Origin: Diabrotica undecimpunctata
Taxonomy: Eukaryota > Arthropoda > Insecta > Coleoptera > Chrysomelidae
DNA length: 64,000 nt
Direction of reading: 5' to 3'
Assembly (NCBI RefSeq): GCF_040954645.1
Contig: NC_092803.1
Location: forward strand, 65,431,427-65,495,426
Position numbers and translations under genes: made by a program. Positions 54,319-64,000 of the stretch are shown piece after piece; within the stretch, counting starts at the first letter, position 1, and the number at the start of each line of letters is the position of its first letter. The notes under the pieces are model-generated. The model was not told the origin of the DNA and did no database searches. It saw only the letters and a program-made list of their open reading frames with translations.

Positions 54319-55525
54319 CACACTGATAGTGGTAGTGTTTGAAGGTGTGAATATTTCCACAAAGGTGGTACGTCAACTTGTCAAAAATATGTCCCATGTG
54401 CAGGAGTAAACTTGATCTCTCCATTAGTCTATGAACTAAAAGACAATTTGACTAGAAGACAAATTGGTTATTTTCATGTAATTATTTTATTTTTTTATTA
54501 AAATTGCAGTCTCATTTCTTTAGTTCTCAAATTAATATGCACATTAAATTACCTTTGTATTTTGTACTTTTAATCATCAATTTTAAATTTTAATAACTAT
54601 AATGTATGTTTATACAGGATGCCCCATATATGCGAGATTTCATGACGCGAGATTGCGTAGTCAGCTCATTGGATATCGTAATTAATAATGAAATTTTGTT
54701 ATAGCAATCATACCAAATAAAAAATGTTTGACCATAATGTTCATTTTCAGTTAGTATGGACTAGCATCTTCCTTTGAATAGGTTGGAATTACCTTATGTC
54801 TCGAACTTTTAATCGTTAGGTATTTCTGTTGTACATATTTGGGGTTATGTATTCCACTACGAACACAACACACCCATGTTGTATATTCTGTGAAGATATG
54901 TCAGTCCCTACCACCTATTTCCTTTCATTTGTAATGACTTGTTTATTTATTAAATGTTCATAATTATTTTATTATTAGATTTCAAAATAATAATTACAAT
55001 AAATCACTGTATGACCGAGAAATTTTATTTTTGAAATATTTAAAAACCTCACGCAAAAATGCTAAATTTTAAAATAAAATGAATATTTACAACATAATCC
55101 GAGTTGTTGGCTTTTTATTTTCCACAAACATTTTTTGATGTTATACTTATATACGCGCGTTCGACGTTTAATTTGTATTGTATTATTATATTGAATTATG
55201 TTGCAGTGTATTGTATTGTATTTTTATATTAAACAAAATAAACAATAAATTTTACTGCAGAGTATGTGTAAAAAAATTTTTTTGCATTCAACTCCTTTTA
55301 TACATATTGAAAATAAAAATATATATTTTCATTAAAATATTGATTCAATCCTTCATTTACTATACTCCTATTACAGGTCAAATGTTTATATACAGCAAAC
55401 GATGCATCATATACCTATATACCTAATTATTTTTCTCTTTCTGCTCTCTCTTACCTATAGCACTACACATGTAATGATTGTGCAGATTGACTCCCATATA
55501 AATTTGTAACAGCGAACGCGTGTAT
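54319..55525. other. AT-rich stretch, nothing recognised
   Basis: No terminal repeat matching the upstream transposase was found. The short frame at 55178-55426 is AT-driven. Confidence 0.35.
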
Positions 55526-55575
55526 AGAAGTATAACTTCTACCGGCAGTCCCACTGGACTGCCACACCCGTTTTT
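55526..55575 (+). repeat. Double hairpin followed by a T run
   Basis: TAGAAGTATAACTTCTA (7-bp arms) is followed two bases later by GGCAGTCCCACTGGACTGCC (8-bp arms, 4-base loop, 55544-55563), then ACACCCG and about 13 T's. It could be a Pol III-type transcript end or the A-tail side of a minus-strand retroposon. Confidence 0.7.
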
Positions 55576-57199
55576 TTTTTTTTAATAAAATCATTTAAAC
55601 AATTATTTTCTTTATTTGTTAAAAACTTCGCTACCTAGTTTTGAACTGGAACCTTTGATGTAAATTTCATAAAGAAACGTGAATAATTAACAAGCTTTTA
55701 CTGTTTAACAAATATTAGACCTAAATTTATAAATAAATTATTTAATTCCTATTAAGGTGGCCTTGATAAAGGTGTTTATTCTTGTATTTGTATGGGGTGT
55801 GTTCCTCTGTAAGTCGTATACAGGTAGAATAAAACTTAATTTGTCGAGAAAACAAGAGTAACACCAGCTACAGAGTATATACAAGGCACTATGCCTGAAT
55901 ACACTGGGGACTCTCGGCATGGGAGCCCCAGTAGGTAGCTAAGGACCGAGACCGGCAAAGTTCTGGTGATCAACAGACGCTGATTGCTTAAAAATCACCC
56001 CTATTTACACATTTGAGTTCATACTCACAAAGTGGTGGAGCAATTCTCAAGAGAATCGGCAAATAGTAACTTACTTTAAATAGCCAATAGTAAATTAATA
56101 ATTATAAAATGACCATATAAGGTGAGGAGCGATGCGCACAGTACGCTGATTGGCCAGGGCCCTAGCTAGCGTACGGCGACACACTTTCTCCCCCTTTATT
56201 TCCTTTACTATGTTCTTCTCCCCCCCCCATTCTTTCTTTTTTATGTTCCAGTGTCCTTTCTATATCTCTTAAATTAATTTCCAAGTACGATTATGGACAA
56301 TTATCATCAAGTTAATATTGTTTTTGACAAAATAAAGCTTTTTGAGAACCTATATTATATTTTTGTTATGACGGTGGGTTATCTTTAAATATAACCTGTA
56401 TTTCTTATCATTAGAAGTGCCGGTACTTTTACAAATCTAAAATGGATAATAAAGTCATTTGTATTATTTGTTGATTACATTGACTGGTCTCTTAAACCTT
56501 CATATTATACTCGTTTTCATAATCTATTAAAAAAAGCGATTAAAATAACAGAATTGATTTTAGTTTAGTGTAGACTATCGTTGAAAAAATATTTAAGAAT
56601 AAGAAGGAAGTACAAATATAATCGACGCGAGAAAGCCGCATAATCCAACTATTCAAAATGGGGATTTACTCTAAACTACAAACTAAGCTTGAAATTAGGG
56701 GAGCTGTTTGGCCTGACTGATCCTTCAAATATAGAGAACTAGTGGAACAGCAGCAAAGCAGGTATTAATGTCACATATGGGAAGTTAAAGAAACTTTTAA
56801 TGCAATAAAATAGTATGTAATGAAAAGTAATAGTAATAAAATATAGGAAAGTTTAAAGAAGAATGCTTATTCGAACAGCAAGAGCAAACATTTGACGCCA
56901 AAGCATAGTTAATTCAGTTTATACAAAAAAATACAATCGTCACGGGACGTCCGGCAGATTTAAAACATCGGAATTATTGATTAATATTAATAAAAAGAAA
57001 AATACTGTCTATACGATCAGTGAACGTGTCAAATATTCTTTCAGTACGTTGTAGAATATTCTTAAGCCACCAATCTGACCGCCATACGGTAAGATTCTGC
57101 TGCAATTACTGCGCCCCATAATCCCGAGATGTAACACCATCGAACCCAGGACATGCATGGCACAGGGGAGAAAAAACGAGATTAGACCTCAGAAGAGGG
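55576..57199. other. Spacer with LTR- or promoter-like features, unassigned
   Basis: 55899-55927 forms CTGGGGACTC ... GAGCCCCAG, a strong imperfect hairpin. 56100-56180 is GC-richer, with ATATAAGG and ATTGGCC (an inverted CCAAT box). AATAAAGC lies near 56332. These would suit an LTR at about 56050-56375, but no partner or coding region confirms it. 57040-57199 is probably the 5' part of the LINE that follows. Confidence 0.35.
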
Positions 57200-58258
57200 C
57201 CGAGAAATGAGTAACACTTCTGAGCGTACGATTACAAACACACCGGAAACGATCAGAAAGGCGACTCCAGTCGCGGATTCTGTATTTGCCGAAAATACTA
57301 ATCAAGATGTTCCGAGAGGAACACTGCACAAAATAAAAAAGGCTGCTGGGACATGAGCCAGAGAAAATTCACACAAAACCAATGCAGGGGTACCGGCAAA
57401 ACCCGAGGGTAAAAAGAGAACTCGAGAGAATATCATTACCCCACCCCGCAACAGAGTTGATTAAACACCCAGTAACTCTGACGAGCAGACTAGGTAATAT
57501 AACAATGTCACAAAAGTATTCAGGATGGCGGTGGCACACAGACACTATCCTGATACTTACACTTACCTAGATCAGACTCAAGCAGATCTGATGAAACGGG
57601 CAATGGAGGAGACTCCTATGGGAAATCAGAATTAACTTCTGCAGTTCCATAAAACATCGTTTAGCACTAAGACTTTGTGGGTAAATTGTGCTCACTAGTA
57701 TACAAAAAATTAACTACTGAAGATGTAAGGACTACGAAGGGCATAATATGATTCTAGGGATTTAAAGACGGTAAAGATGAAGACCATGGATAGAGGAACT
57801 ATTAAGGAGATATTTCTCGGATCAGCGTACCTCCCGTATGACGATTCCGAAAAACCACCACCAAGGGAGTTGAAACAGATAGTGAGAGGTTGCAACGAAG
57901 AATGACTGCAATAATGGATCATCGCTGTGATGCGAATGCGAACCATCTGACCTGAGGCAACACAAATATCAACGAAAGGGGTGAGCCATTACTACAGTTT
58001 GTTATCGAACATAATTTAGACATATTAAACGTAGGAAACAAACCAACCTTCGTAACTTCACAACGAAAGGAGGTAATTGATGCAACAGTGGCCACGACTC
58101 ACGTGGCTAGAACTGTTAAAAAATGTCACGTGTCAGATAAGGTTTCAGATGAGTGTGGTGATTATCGCGAAGCTCTGACTGAATATAATCAGGAACTTGA
58201 ACTAAAAGAGCAAAAAGTGAATCGTGGAACTGACTACAGAAATGTCAAGTCTCCCTAA
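57200..58258 (+). pseudogene. Jockey-like LINE: ORF1 remnant and endonuclease domain
   Basis: 57209-57560 gives MSNTSERTITNTPETIRKAT, then in other frames MAVAHRHYPDTYLDQTQADL and MKRAMEETPMG, an ORF1-like protein. From 57800, IFLGSAYLPYDDSEKPPPRE, LIIGCDANAHHLTWG (a CDANAH-type endonuclease active-site block), NINERGEPLLQFVIEHNLDI and LNVGNKPTFVT follow, then KEVIDATVAT and HVSD. A jump then leads to DYREALTEYNQEL, which in relatives lies roughly 80 residues further on, so there is an internal deletion. Frameshifts are frequent. It plausibly belongs to the same family as 11880-13050. Confidence 0.88.
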
Positions 58259-58296
58259 AATTCTCTCAAAGGACCCTCTGTTATCACTATTTTTTG

Positions 58297-58425
58297 TATT
58301 GGAGTAACTTCAGACAAAACACCTTCTATTTCTATATTGACTTTTTGTTTTCTGTAGAGATTATAGATTATAATTTTATGATGAACTCGATCGAAAGCTT
58401 TAAAATACACAAAACACATAAACAA
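58297..58425 (-). pseudogene. LINE RT fragment
   Basis: The minus strand reads VYFKAFDRVHHKIIIYNLYR then KQKVNIEIEGVLSEVTPI, matching 'fDy.KAFDrv.h..l.......l...i..lY..q...v.vegels..i' of RT. Very short. Confidence 0.65.
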
Positions 58426-59194
58426 CAAATATTATACTGTAGTCACATAGAAAAGCACACGAAGTATACACATTTATACTGAGAAGAAACGAAGTAGCAA
58501 TATAGAGGGAGCATGACAGCATAAAAAATATGCCGTTTGCTGGCACGGAATACGAGTCAGTCGGACCTCCAAAGGGTTCAAATATAAGTATCACATCAAA
58601 AGTAAAACAAACTGTTTTAAGCAGCCAGTGGAATCTTAACTAATATGGGTACATTATTAACAAGTATGAACATAAAAGCACAAATTCATTTGGTAAGTTA
58701 ATACTTTAATTTTTGATGGAATGTCGTCATTTACATGGAATGTCCGATATTTGGTGATAAAAACATCAATAATCCAATAAATTCACAAAAATTTATATTT
58801 TTTAATGCTTAGCAGCTCCTTTGTTTGTTTATGGACTTATATAACGGTAGAAAGTATCACAGTCGTAGTTATTATAAGGATAATCGCTATGTCTAATTTA
58901 TTTCTTGCGACACGACTCCAAAGAAGCGTTTAGAAGATATCGTGCAATTAGAGCTTTCTATTTTATTTTTTTTTACAGATTTGTAAATATTATTATTGAG
59001 AAATAGGGATTTAAAAAAGGACATAAATTATACACAAGCCAGCAATTTAGTTATATACCAATCTAATTGATTTTTAAAATCATTACTAACAGTGCTCTCA
59101 TTTAGAAGTGACGTTAAGTATACGAGAGTTGGTTAAAAAGAGTGAAGCAGATACAGGGTGAAAAAAGGAAAGAAATGAAAATATGACACTAACG
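58426..59194. other. AT-rich spacer, nothing recognised
   Basis: No motif seen. Confidence 0.35.
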
Positions 59195-60545
59195 TTAGCT
59201 ATAGAAACGCAAGATCTGGACAAGCTCATACAGTAGCAGAAAATTTGATCGGATCTTGGGCTAATATACCATAATATTCACAATGTGTATGCTTGGAACA
59301 AATTGATCTTGTGCCTTTATCAAACCGCATAGTGTCACGAAGAATTAACGTTTTGGCGAACAACGTTGGAAGTGAACTTTTAAAAAGAATAAAATTGAAT
59401 TGCTATTCAGCTTGATGAGCCGACCAATGTAGCAAACTGTGCAATATTGCTTGGGTTTGTTAAGATATATTTCTATTTAAGATGTTATTTGTAAAACCAC
59501 TGAAAACTTATACGATTAATGGTGGTGCATCAATTAATCTGATCAATGACTATTTTGAAAAACATTAGATAAACTGGACTTTCTGCTTAGGTGTATACAC
59601 AGATGTTACAAAATCAATGACTGGAACCTATTCTGGTCTTGTACGGGTATTTCTGAAGAGTTAGCCAGTACTTTAAGTGACGCTGTAAAAATTGCAAATT
59701 TTATTAAGTCCCATGCTACAAACTCTCGTCTATTCTATGAACTTTGTGAGGACTTGGAAAGTCTCCACGTCTATTTAGTACTAAGTTAGCTGGTTTCCTC
59801 GTCGCAAAGTTTTGACTCCCTTGTTTGAATTGAAGTCTGAAGTTCAGGCATTTTTTCTTGACCATTAATTTCATTTGTACACTTCTATATCCGACATTAT
59901 GTGGCTCCACAAAATTCCATACTTGGCTGATATTTTTTTCTAAATTAACTAAACTAAATACGTCTTTACAAGGTCCAGTAGTCACTATTTTTAATATGCA
60001 TGATAGAATAAATGCCATGCTAACGAAGTTCAAATTCTAGAATCAATATCTGCAGAGTATGATTGTTTTGATTCTGGGTTTTTATCAGAAAATAAAATTA
60101 AACTTAATTAAATCATTAAAAGAGACATTACTGAACATTTCAAACAGCCTCAATAAACGTTCAAGAGTATTTTCCTAATAAACCGGGATCGAACAACTGG
60201 ATACAAAATCCTTTTCAAAGGGATATAATTTCTAACACTTCTGTATCTTTATTACAAAAAGGAAAGCTGCTTTTGCAGATCATTCTCTAACAGACTTCTA
60301 TAGCTCAGTATAAAATATGAATACCCTATTTTAGCAGAAAAGGCCATTAAAATTGTAGTACTTAATGTTCTGCACAACATATATGTGTGAGAAAGGATTT
60401 TCAACATAACTTTTACCTCAAAGATAGATTGAATACATAAATAGATTGAATGCAGAATCCGATCTAAGACATTGTGAATTTATTCATTGAAAAGTAAGAC
60501 ATTGGTTTCTACACTTTTTTTAAGACCAAAACGCTGTATACGCCG
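59195..60545 (+). pseudogene. hAT transposase (ZBED5/FAM200-like), long but broken
   Basis: In order, with many frame changes: AHTVAENLIGSW, DLVPLSNRIVSRRINVLANN, QLDEPTNVANCAILLGFVRY (D-E-S/P-T-D block with a catalytic Asp), GVYTDVTKSMTGTYSGLV (the second conserved Asp), DAVKIANFIKSHATNSRLFY, ELCEDLESLHVYLV, then LTKLNTSLQGPVVTIFNMHD, RINAMLTKFKF. Near the 3' end come ISKYEYPILAEKAIKIVVL and a decayed CERIFN/YLKDR block. This is the full gene order of BED-finger hAT transposases of the ZBED5/FAM200 type, without the BED finger. Terminal repeats were not identified. Confidence 0.9.
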
Positions 60546-61283
60546 CCTTTACCTTTTTGTATATACGTAAAGTGATTCTTCTATTATATACTAGTGTGCA
60601 TTTTCTTTGTACCTTAATAAAAAAAATAATATACAATATAAAACTGCGTCATGTAACCAATCCTAAAGTCCACTAAACGATCCCAGCATATTCTCGACGT
60701 CATTCAATCAATCAATCAACTACTTACTCATCATGTGATCCTACGTTCTCAATTTCCCAGAACGCATTACTTCTTATCTGTTAAAAGCACCTCCAATCTG
60801 ACAGTGATAACGCGGCACTTTCTGTGATTATAATGATAATGTTTGGATACCTTGAATCTATCAATCGATTTTGCAGGCGATGGCGTGCGAAAAGGCGCAA
60901 TAAGGCAATTCCAACCGAAAAAACATCGAATAAAAAACCTTCAACCACGAAGAACGACAGATGCAGTGCTGGAGCGGTTTGGAATATTAAATAACATTGA
61001 GACTTTGCGGCGTGAACGAATCCTTGAATCGTTTAATCGATGTGTAAGCTTTGTTTGTAATCAGTTAATTCGAATAACAAAACAATTAAATCCAGCTACT
61101 ATTTTCCTTGGATTTGTGGGGATGGTGCAAAAATAAACGCTCGTGGCCAGTTTTGGCTATTTAAAGTAGTTGTTCAACAAGTTTTATAGCACATTTAAAT
61201 AAAATAAACATGAATAAAATAAAATATACTCATATTTGAAAAAAATTCCGCTCTACATTTTACATGGCATGTTTCATCACTAC
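60546..61283. other. Spacer with a (CAAT)n patch and one unassigned frame
   Basis: CAATCAATCAATCAA lies at about 60704-60718. The 97-codon plus-strand frame at 60843-61136 is basic (RKGAIRQFQPKKHRIKNLQ ... RRERILESFNRC) and could be real, but matches nothing I know. Confidence 0.35.
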
Positions 61284-62030
61284 ATTACGTGTTCAGGTGG
61301 GTAAAATGTGTGCCTTGATACACAAAAACGGCTACTTTAAAATGTTAACAAATTATAATCTTAAATAACTTATTTTCTATTTCCGAATACGGCTGGATTT
61401 ATGCACACTCTACGAGGAAAAACAAAAATTCATTGTTTCTTCATTCATTCTGAAATTTCATTTCATTAGCTTTGAAGTGATGAATTATTTAATAAATAAT
61501 TGCGTGCCAGTACGAAAATAATGCGAGACCACATTCTGCTAGATGTATAACGGAATATGTAATTGAAGTTGGAATAGAGAAATTAAATTGGCCAGCTTAC
61601 TTCCCAGATTTGAATCATGGTAATCATGTTTGGGACTATCTAGGTAGACATGTAAGAAGTCGCGAAAGATCACCTAACGGCAAAAATAATCTTGGTGTTG
61701 CGCTCATAGAGAGCATAACATGCCCCAGAAGTATATCTGAAGGGTAATTCGTGTAATGACTCTGACAATGGAAATCGTGGTTCAAAATTAATAACTTTAA
61801 AGCGAATCAGGATATCAAAATGAATGTAAAAGTGTATAGAGAATGATCCAATCTCATACACAAGATACTTTTGAGTGATATCCAAAACCTATATTTTACC
61901 CCGGGATATATTATGTAAAAAGATAATTTTGTTCTCGTATAATTTGTGTCATAGGTAAAAAATAAATGTTAACATTTTAAAGTAACCGTTTTTTATGCAT
62001 CTTAATATAAAATGTAAATGAGTGTACCAG
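61284..62030 (+). mobile_element. Shortened Tc1-like element
   Basis: AAAAACGGCTACTTTAAAAT with GTTAACA at 61325-61352 is found inverted at 61970-61997 (TGTTAACATTTTAAAGTAAC then CGTTTTTT). Weaker pairing continues outward, so the ends are placed approximately. The transposase 3' part (61530-61745) lies between. About 750 bp, so roughly half of a full element is deleted. Confidence 0.7.
61530..61745 (+). pseudogene. Tc1 transposase, C-terminal fragment
   Basis: The frame reads NNARPHSARCITEYVIEVGI, EKLNWPAYFPDLN and HGNHVWDYLGRHVRSRERSP. It is the block from the second Asp (here Asn in the DNARPH motif) to the Glu region (PIEHVWD altered to HGNHVWD), so both readable catalytic positions are lost. 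Confidence 0.88.
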
Positions 62031-62685
62031 GCTTTATTTAATTATAGCTGGCATTCCAAAAGAATTACGGCACTACAGCAACACATGAAGATGACACATC
62101 GACAGATGACAATCCAACATCGAATGCTCCTTGGTATGTGTCAAAGAACACAACTGTTATTTACAAACACACACAATGTGTGTTATTTAAATAGCACACA
62201 TTTTTAAATATACCTCTATAATAAAAATAACTTTGATAAATATAACAACACTTATAGTTCAAAAAGCAATCATATCAATATTTTTCTTCTATCTATGTTT
62301 GATTATTAACTCTCTCCTCAAAGAACATCCCACAAGTTTCAATGCGCAAAGCTGATGCCCCTTCAGACAACGGCTTAGCATAATTGAGCATTTTATTATG
62401 CATCTGTATAACTACATTCCTTGTATCGGCATGTAAGTACGGTTGATATATTCTTTCAAACTATGTATACATAATGTTAGCATAATTTATAATATACCTG
62501 ACAGAACCTGAATAGTTACCATTTATAATTTTAGCATTTAAGTAACTATTTCGGAGACCTGACGACGAACAGCAGAGTTTAGTATTCACTTCAAAAAACA
62601 AAAAATTTCCCACTCGTCATTGGCCTGCAAAGTAAAAAAAGTCAATAAAAGTGAAGATAAACACGGCTTTTGTGACTTCAATTCA
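62031..62685. other. AT-rich spacer, nothing recognised
   Basis: A 61-codon frame at 62022-62207 has no motif. Confidence 0.35.
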
Positions 62686-62699
62686 TAGAGTATACTCGT

Positions 62700-63110
62700 A
62701 ATTTTCGTATGGGAAAATAAAACGATTGTTTCTACTATTTTCTTTGCAATCATATTTTCTCACCTTTTAAACCCTTCCTTGGATTTCCACAAATATTTTA
62801 AAATTTTAAAAAATTACGTTTGTTAAACGTCATATTATGTTTATATATAGATTAAATAGACTACTCCTGTAGAGCTGGAGCTGTATAAAACATTTTATAT
62901 AAGACTATATATCTTAGACTGTAACTGTTTGTATGGGAAAATAAAACTGTTACTTCCACTATTTTCTCAATTTTATCATATTTTTTCATTTTTTAAGCCT
63001 TCCTTGGATTTAAAAAATCTTTTAAAATCAAAATTAGCCAAACTGATACAGTCGTTCTTTAGTTATTATAAAAAAAAGATGGTTTTACTGCGTACCGCAA
63101 TACTGTTCTC
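62700..63110. repeat. Two direct copies of a dispersed repeat
   Basis: GTATGGGAAAATAAAAC is followed by CTACTATTTTCT/CCACTATTTTCT, CATATTTT and CCTTCCTTGGATTT at 62709 and again at 62931. The second copy continues AAAATTAGCCAAACTGATACAG, which also occurs in variant form at 31090-31140. Confidence 0.75.
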
Positions 63111-63544
63111 TGTATTTATTTAAATAATATTTTTAAAATTGAATAAAGTAATTATATTATTTATTTATATTTTAAACAAATTATATACGTTATAATGATT
63201 AAAAAAAATATTTTGTTTGCTCATAACGCCACCTGGTAACGTATAAACAAACTTTACTTTTGCCAGTTTACCTCTGACAGACCCGTCAAAGTCAGACTAA
63301 ACATTAAATTAATAATAAAATATAAATATCATTTGATAGTAAATTTAATTAGTATATAACCTAAATACGATGTTTAAAAATAAAATTTGAGTACCTATAG
63401 TTTGAGATGAAGTTTGTAACGTTATAAACGTCACATCTTTATCAATTTATATTTAGATAATTATTTTATTTTAATTTCTTTATTAATTTATTAATTCCTT
63501 TACCTTCAGTTTCTTTTTTACTATTTTTTCTTCAAAAAGTAGTT

Positions 63545-63645
63545 GGCGCCCTCTTTTTTTCTATTCTCTCTCTTTCTGTGCCGTAGAATAAATATTCGCC
63601 CTCTCTCTTTCTGTCCGATAGACTAAATATTCTATTCTGTGTTGA
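63545..63645. repeat. Short tandem duplication, CT-rich
   Basis: TTCTCTCTCTTTCTGTGCCG ... AATAAATATTCGCCC is followed by TCTCTCTTTCTGTCCGATAG ... TAAATATTC, a period of about 40 bp. Confidence 0.7.
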
Positions 63646-64000
63646 CAGAAGAGCTCATTCCATCATACGTCCTATGGCATCTATGCTAAACTTTATTGCA
63701 GTCTCGCACTTACCTTCTGTCAATCAGCTTTCAAACGTAGTGGGATATGTTTTTTGTCTGTTTCTGAGATTTATAAAAGAAGGTAAAAATTATTATAAGC
63801 TTCATATTATGGTCTGCAGAATTCTCTAGGGGTGAGTACTTTCATTGTAATTTATATTCTATAATTCTGACAGCATTTTCAATATTTATAACCTCACTTC
63901 TTTTAAGCCACGTTTTCAATCCTTGTGCATGTAGGAATATAACAAAATTTAACTAAGTTTAATAATAAATATATTTCATTTTATCCTTGGCATCTATTTG
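63646..64000. other. AT-rich end of the window, nothing recognised
   Basis: No motif seen. Confidence 0.35.

Noticed and set aside
1..64000. CRISPR array, bacterial operon or defence system
   Set aside because: No regularly spaced repeats, no operonic genes or Shine-Dalgarno-led frames; the window reads as an AT-rich insect repeat landscape.

Overview
This is a strongly AT-rich piece of a eukaryotic genome, almost certainly an insect. The mix of elements (RTE-like, Jockey-like and R1-like LINEs, Tc1/mariner, DUF4817-type mariners, PIF/Harbinger with MADF proteins, piggyBac, hAT and foldback repeats) reminds me of large, transposon-rich beetle genomes such as leaf beetles. That placement is from memory, not proof. 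I found no convincing single-copy host gene, no tRNA or rRNA gene, no CRISPR array and no bacterial operon. Nearly every recognisable coding stretch is a transposable-element fossil. Most short open frames lack family resemblance or lie antisense to real fossils, so they are left out.

Layout. 0-8.6 kb: a LINE 3' end, a probable LTR, a complete Tc1 element with TA target duplications (1659-3203), a long-spaced DDE transposase split by a 278-bp inverted retroposon-like insert (4340-5482), and a LINE-in-LINE nest with a visible target duplication (5785-7355), followed by opposed LINE pieces. 9-17 kb: an internally deleted Harbinger (9076-10224), a decayed Jockey-like LINE, several LINE tails, and a Tc1 broken by a second short Harbinger (about 16238-17056). 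17-33 kb: mostly AT-rich noncoding DNA with LINE tails, two DUF4817-type transposases (one complete with its ends, 27150-28699), a hAT tail, three foldbacks, a split LINE and a CA/TA microsatellite. 33-42 kb: a deleted piggyBac relic, a TIR element, a DUF4817-type element containing a foldback MITE, and the most interesting locus, a Harbinger relic at 39850-42020. 43-54 kb: a long-spaced DDE element with both ends, an R1-like fragment, a complete Tc1 (46870-48342), an old mariner, and a second long-spaced DDE gene split by a 614-bp LINE with a 12-bp target duplication. 55-64 kb: structured repeats, the endonuclease half of a Jockey-like LINE, a long hAT pseudogene and a Tc1 relic.

The standout is the Harbinger relic at 39850-42020. 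Its MADF-BESS accessory gene (+ strand) and its transposase (- strand) appear interdigitated: the transposase catalytic exon lies in the MADF intron, and MADF exons 2 and 3 lie in the transposase intron. Two opposite-strand splice acceptors share one 19-bp A/T tract (40973-40991). With three exons the MADF reading frame is fully open (282 codons plus stop), while the transposase carries several stops and a frameshift. All functional statements are sequence-reading inferences; no database search was run.
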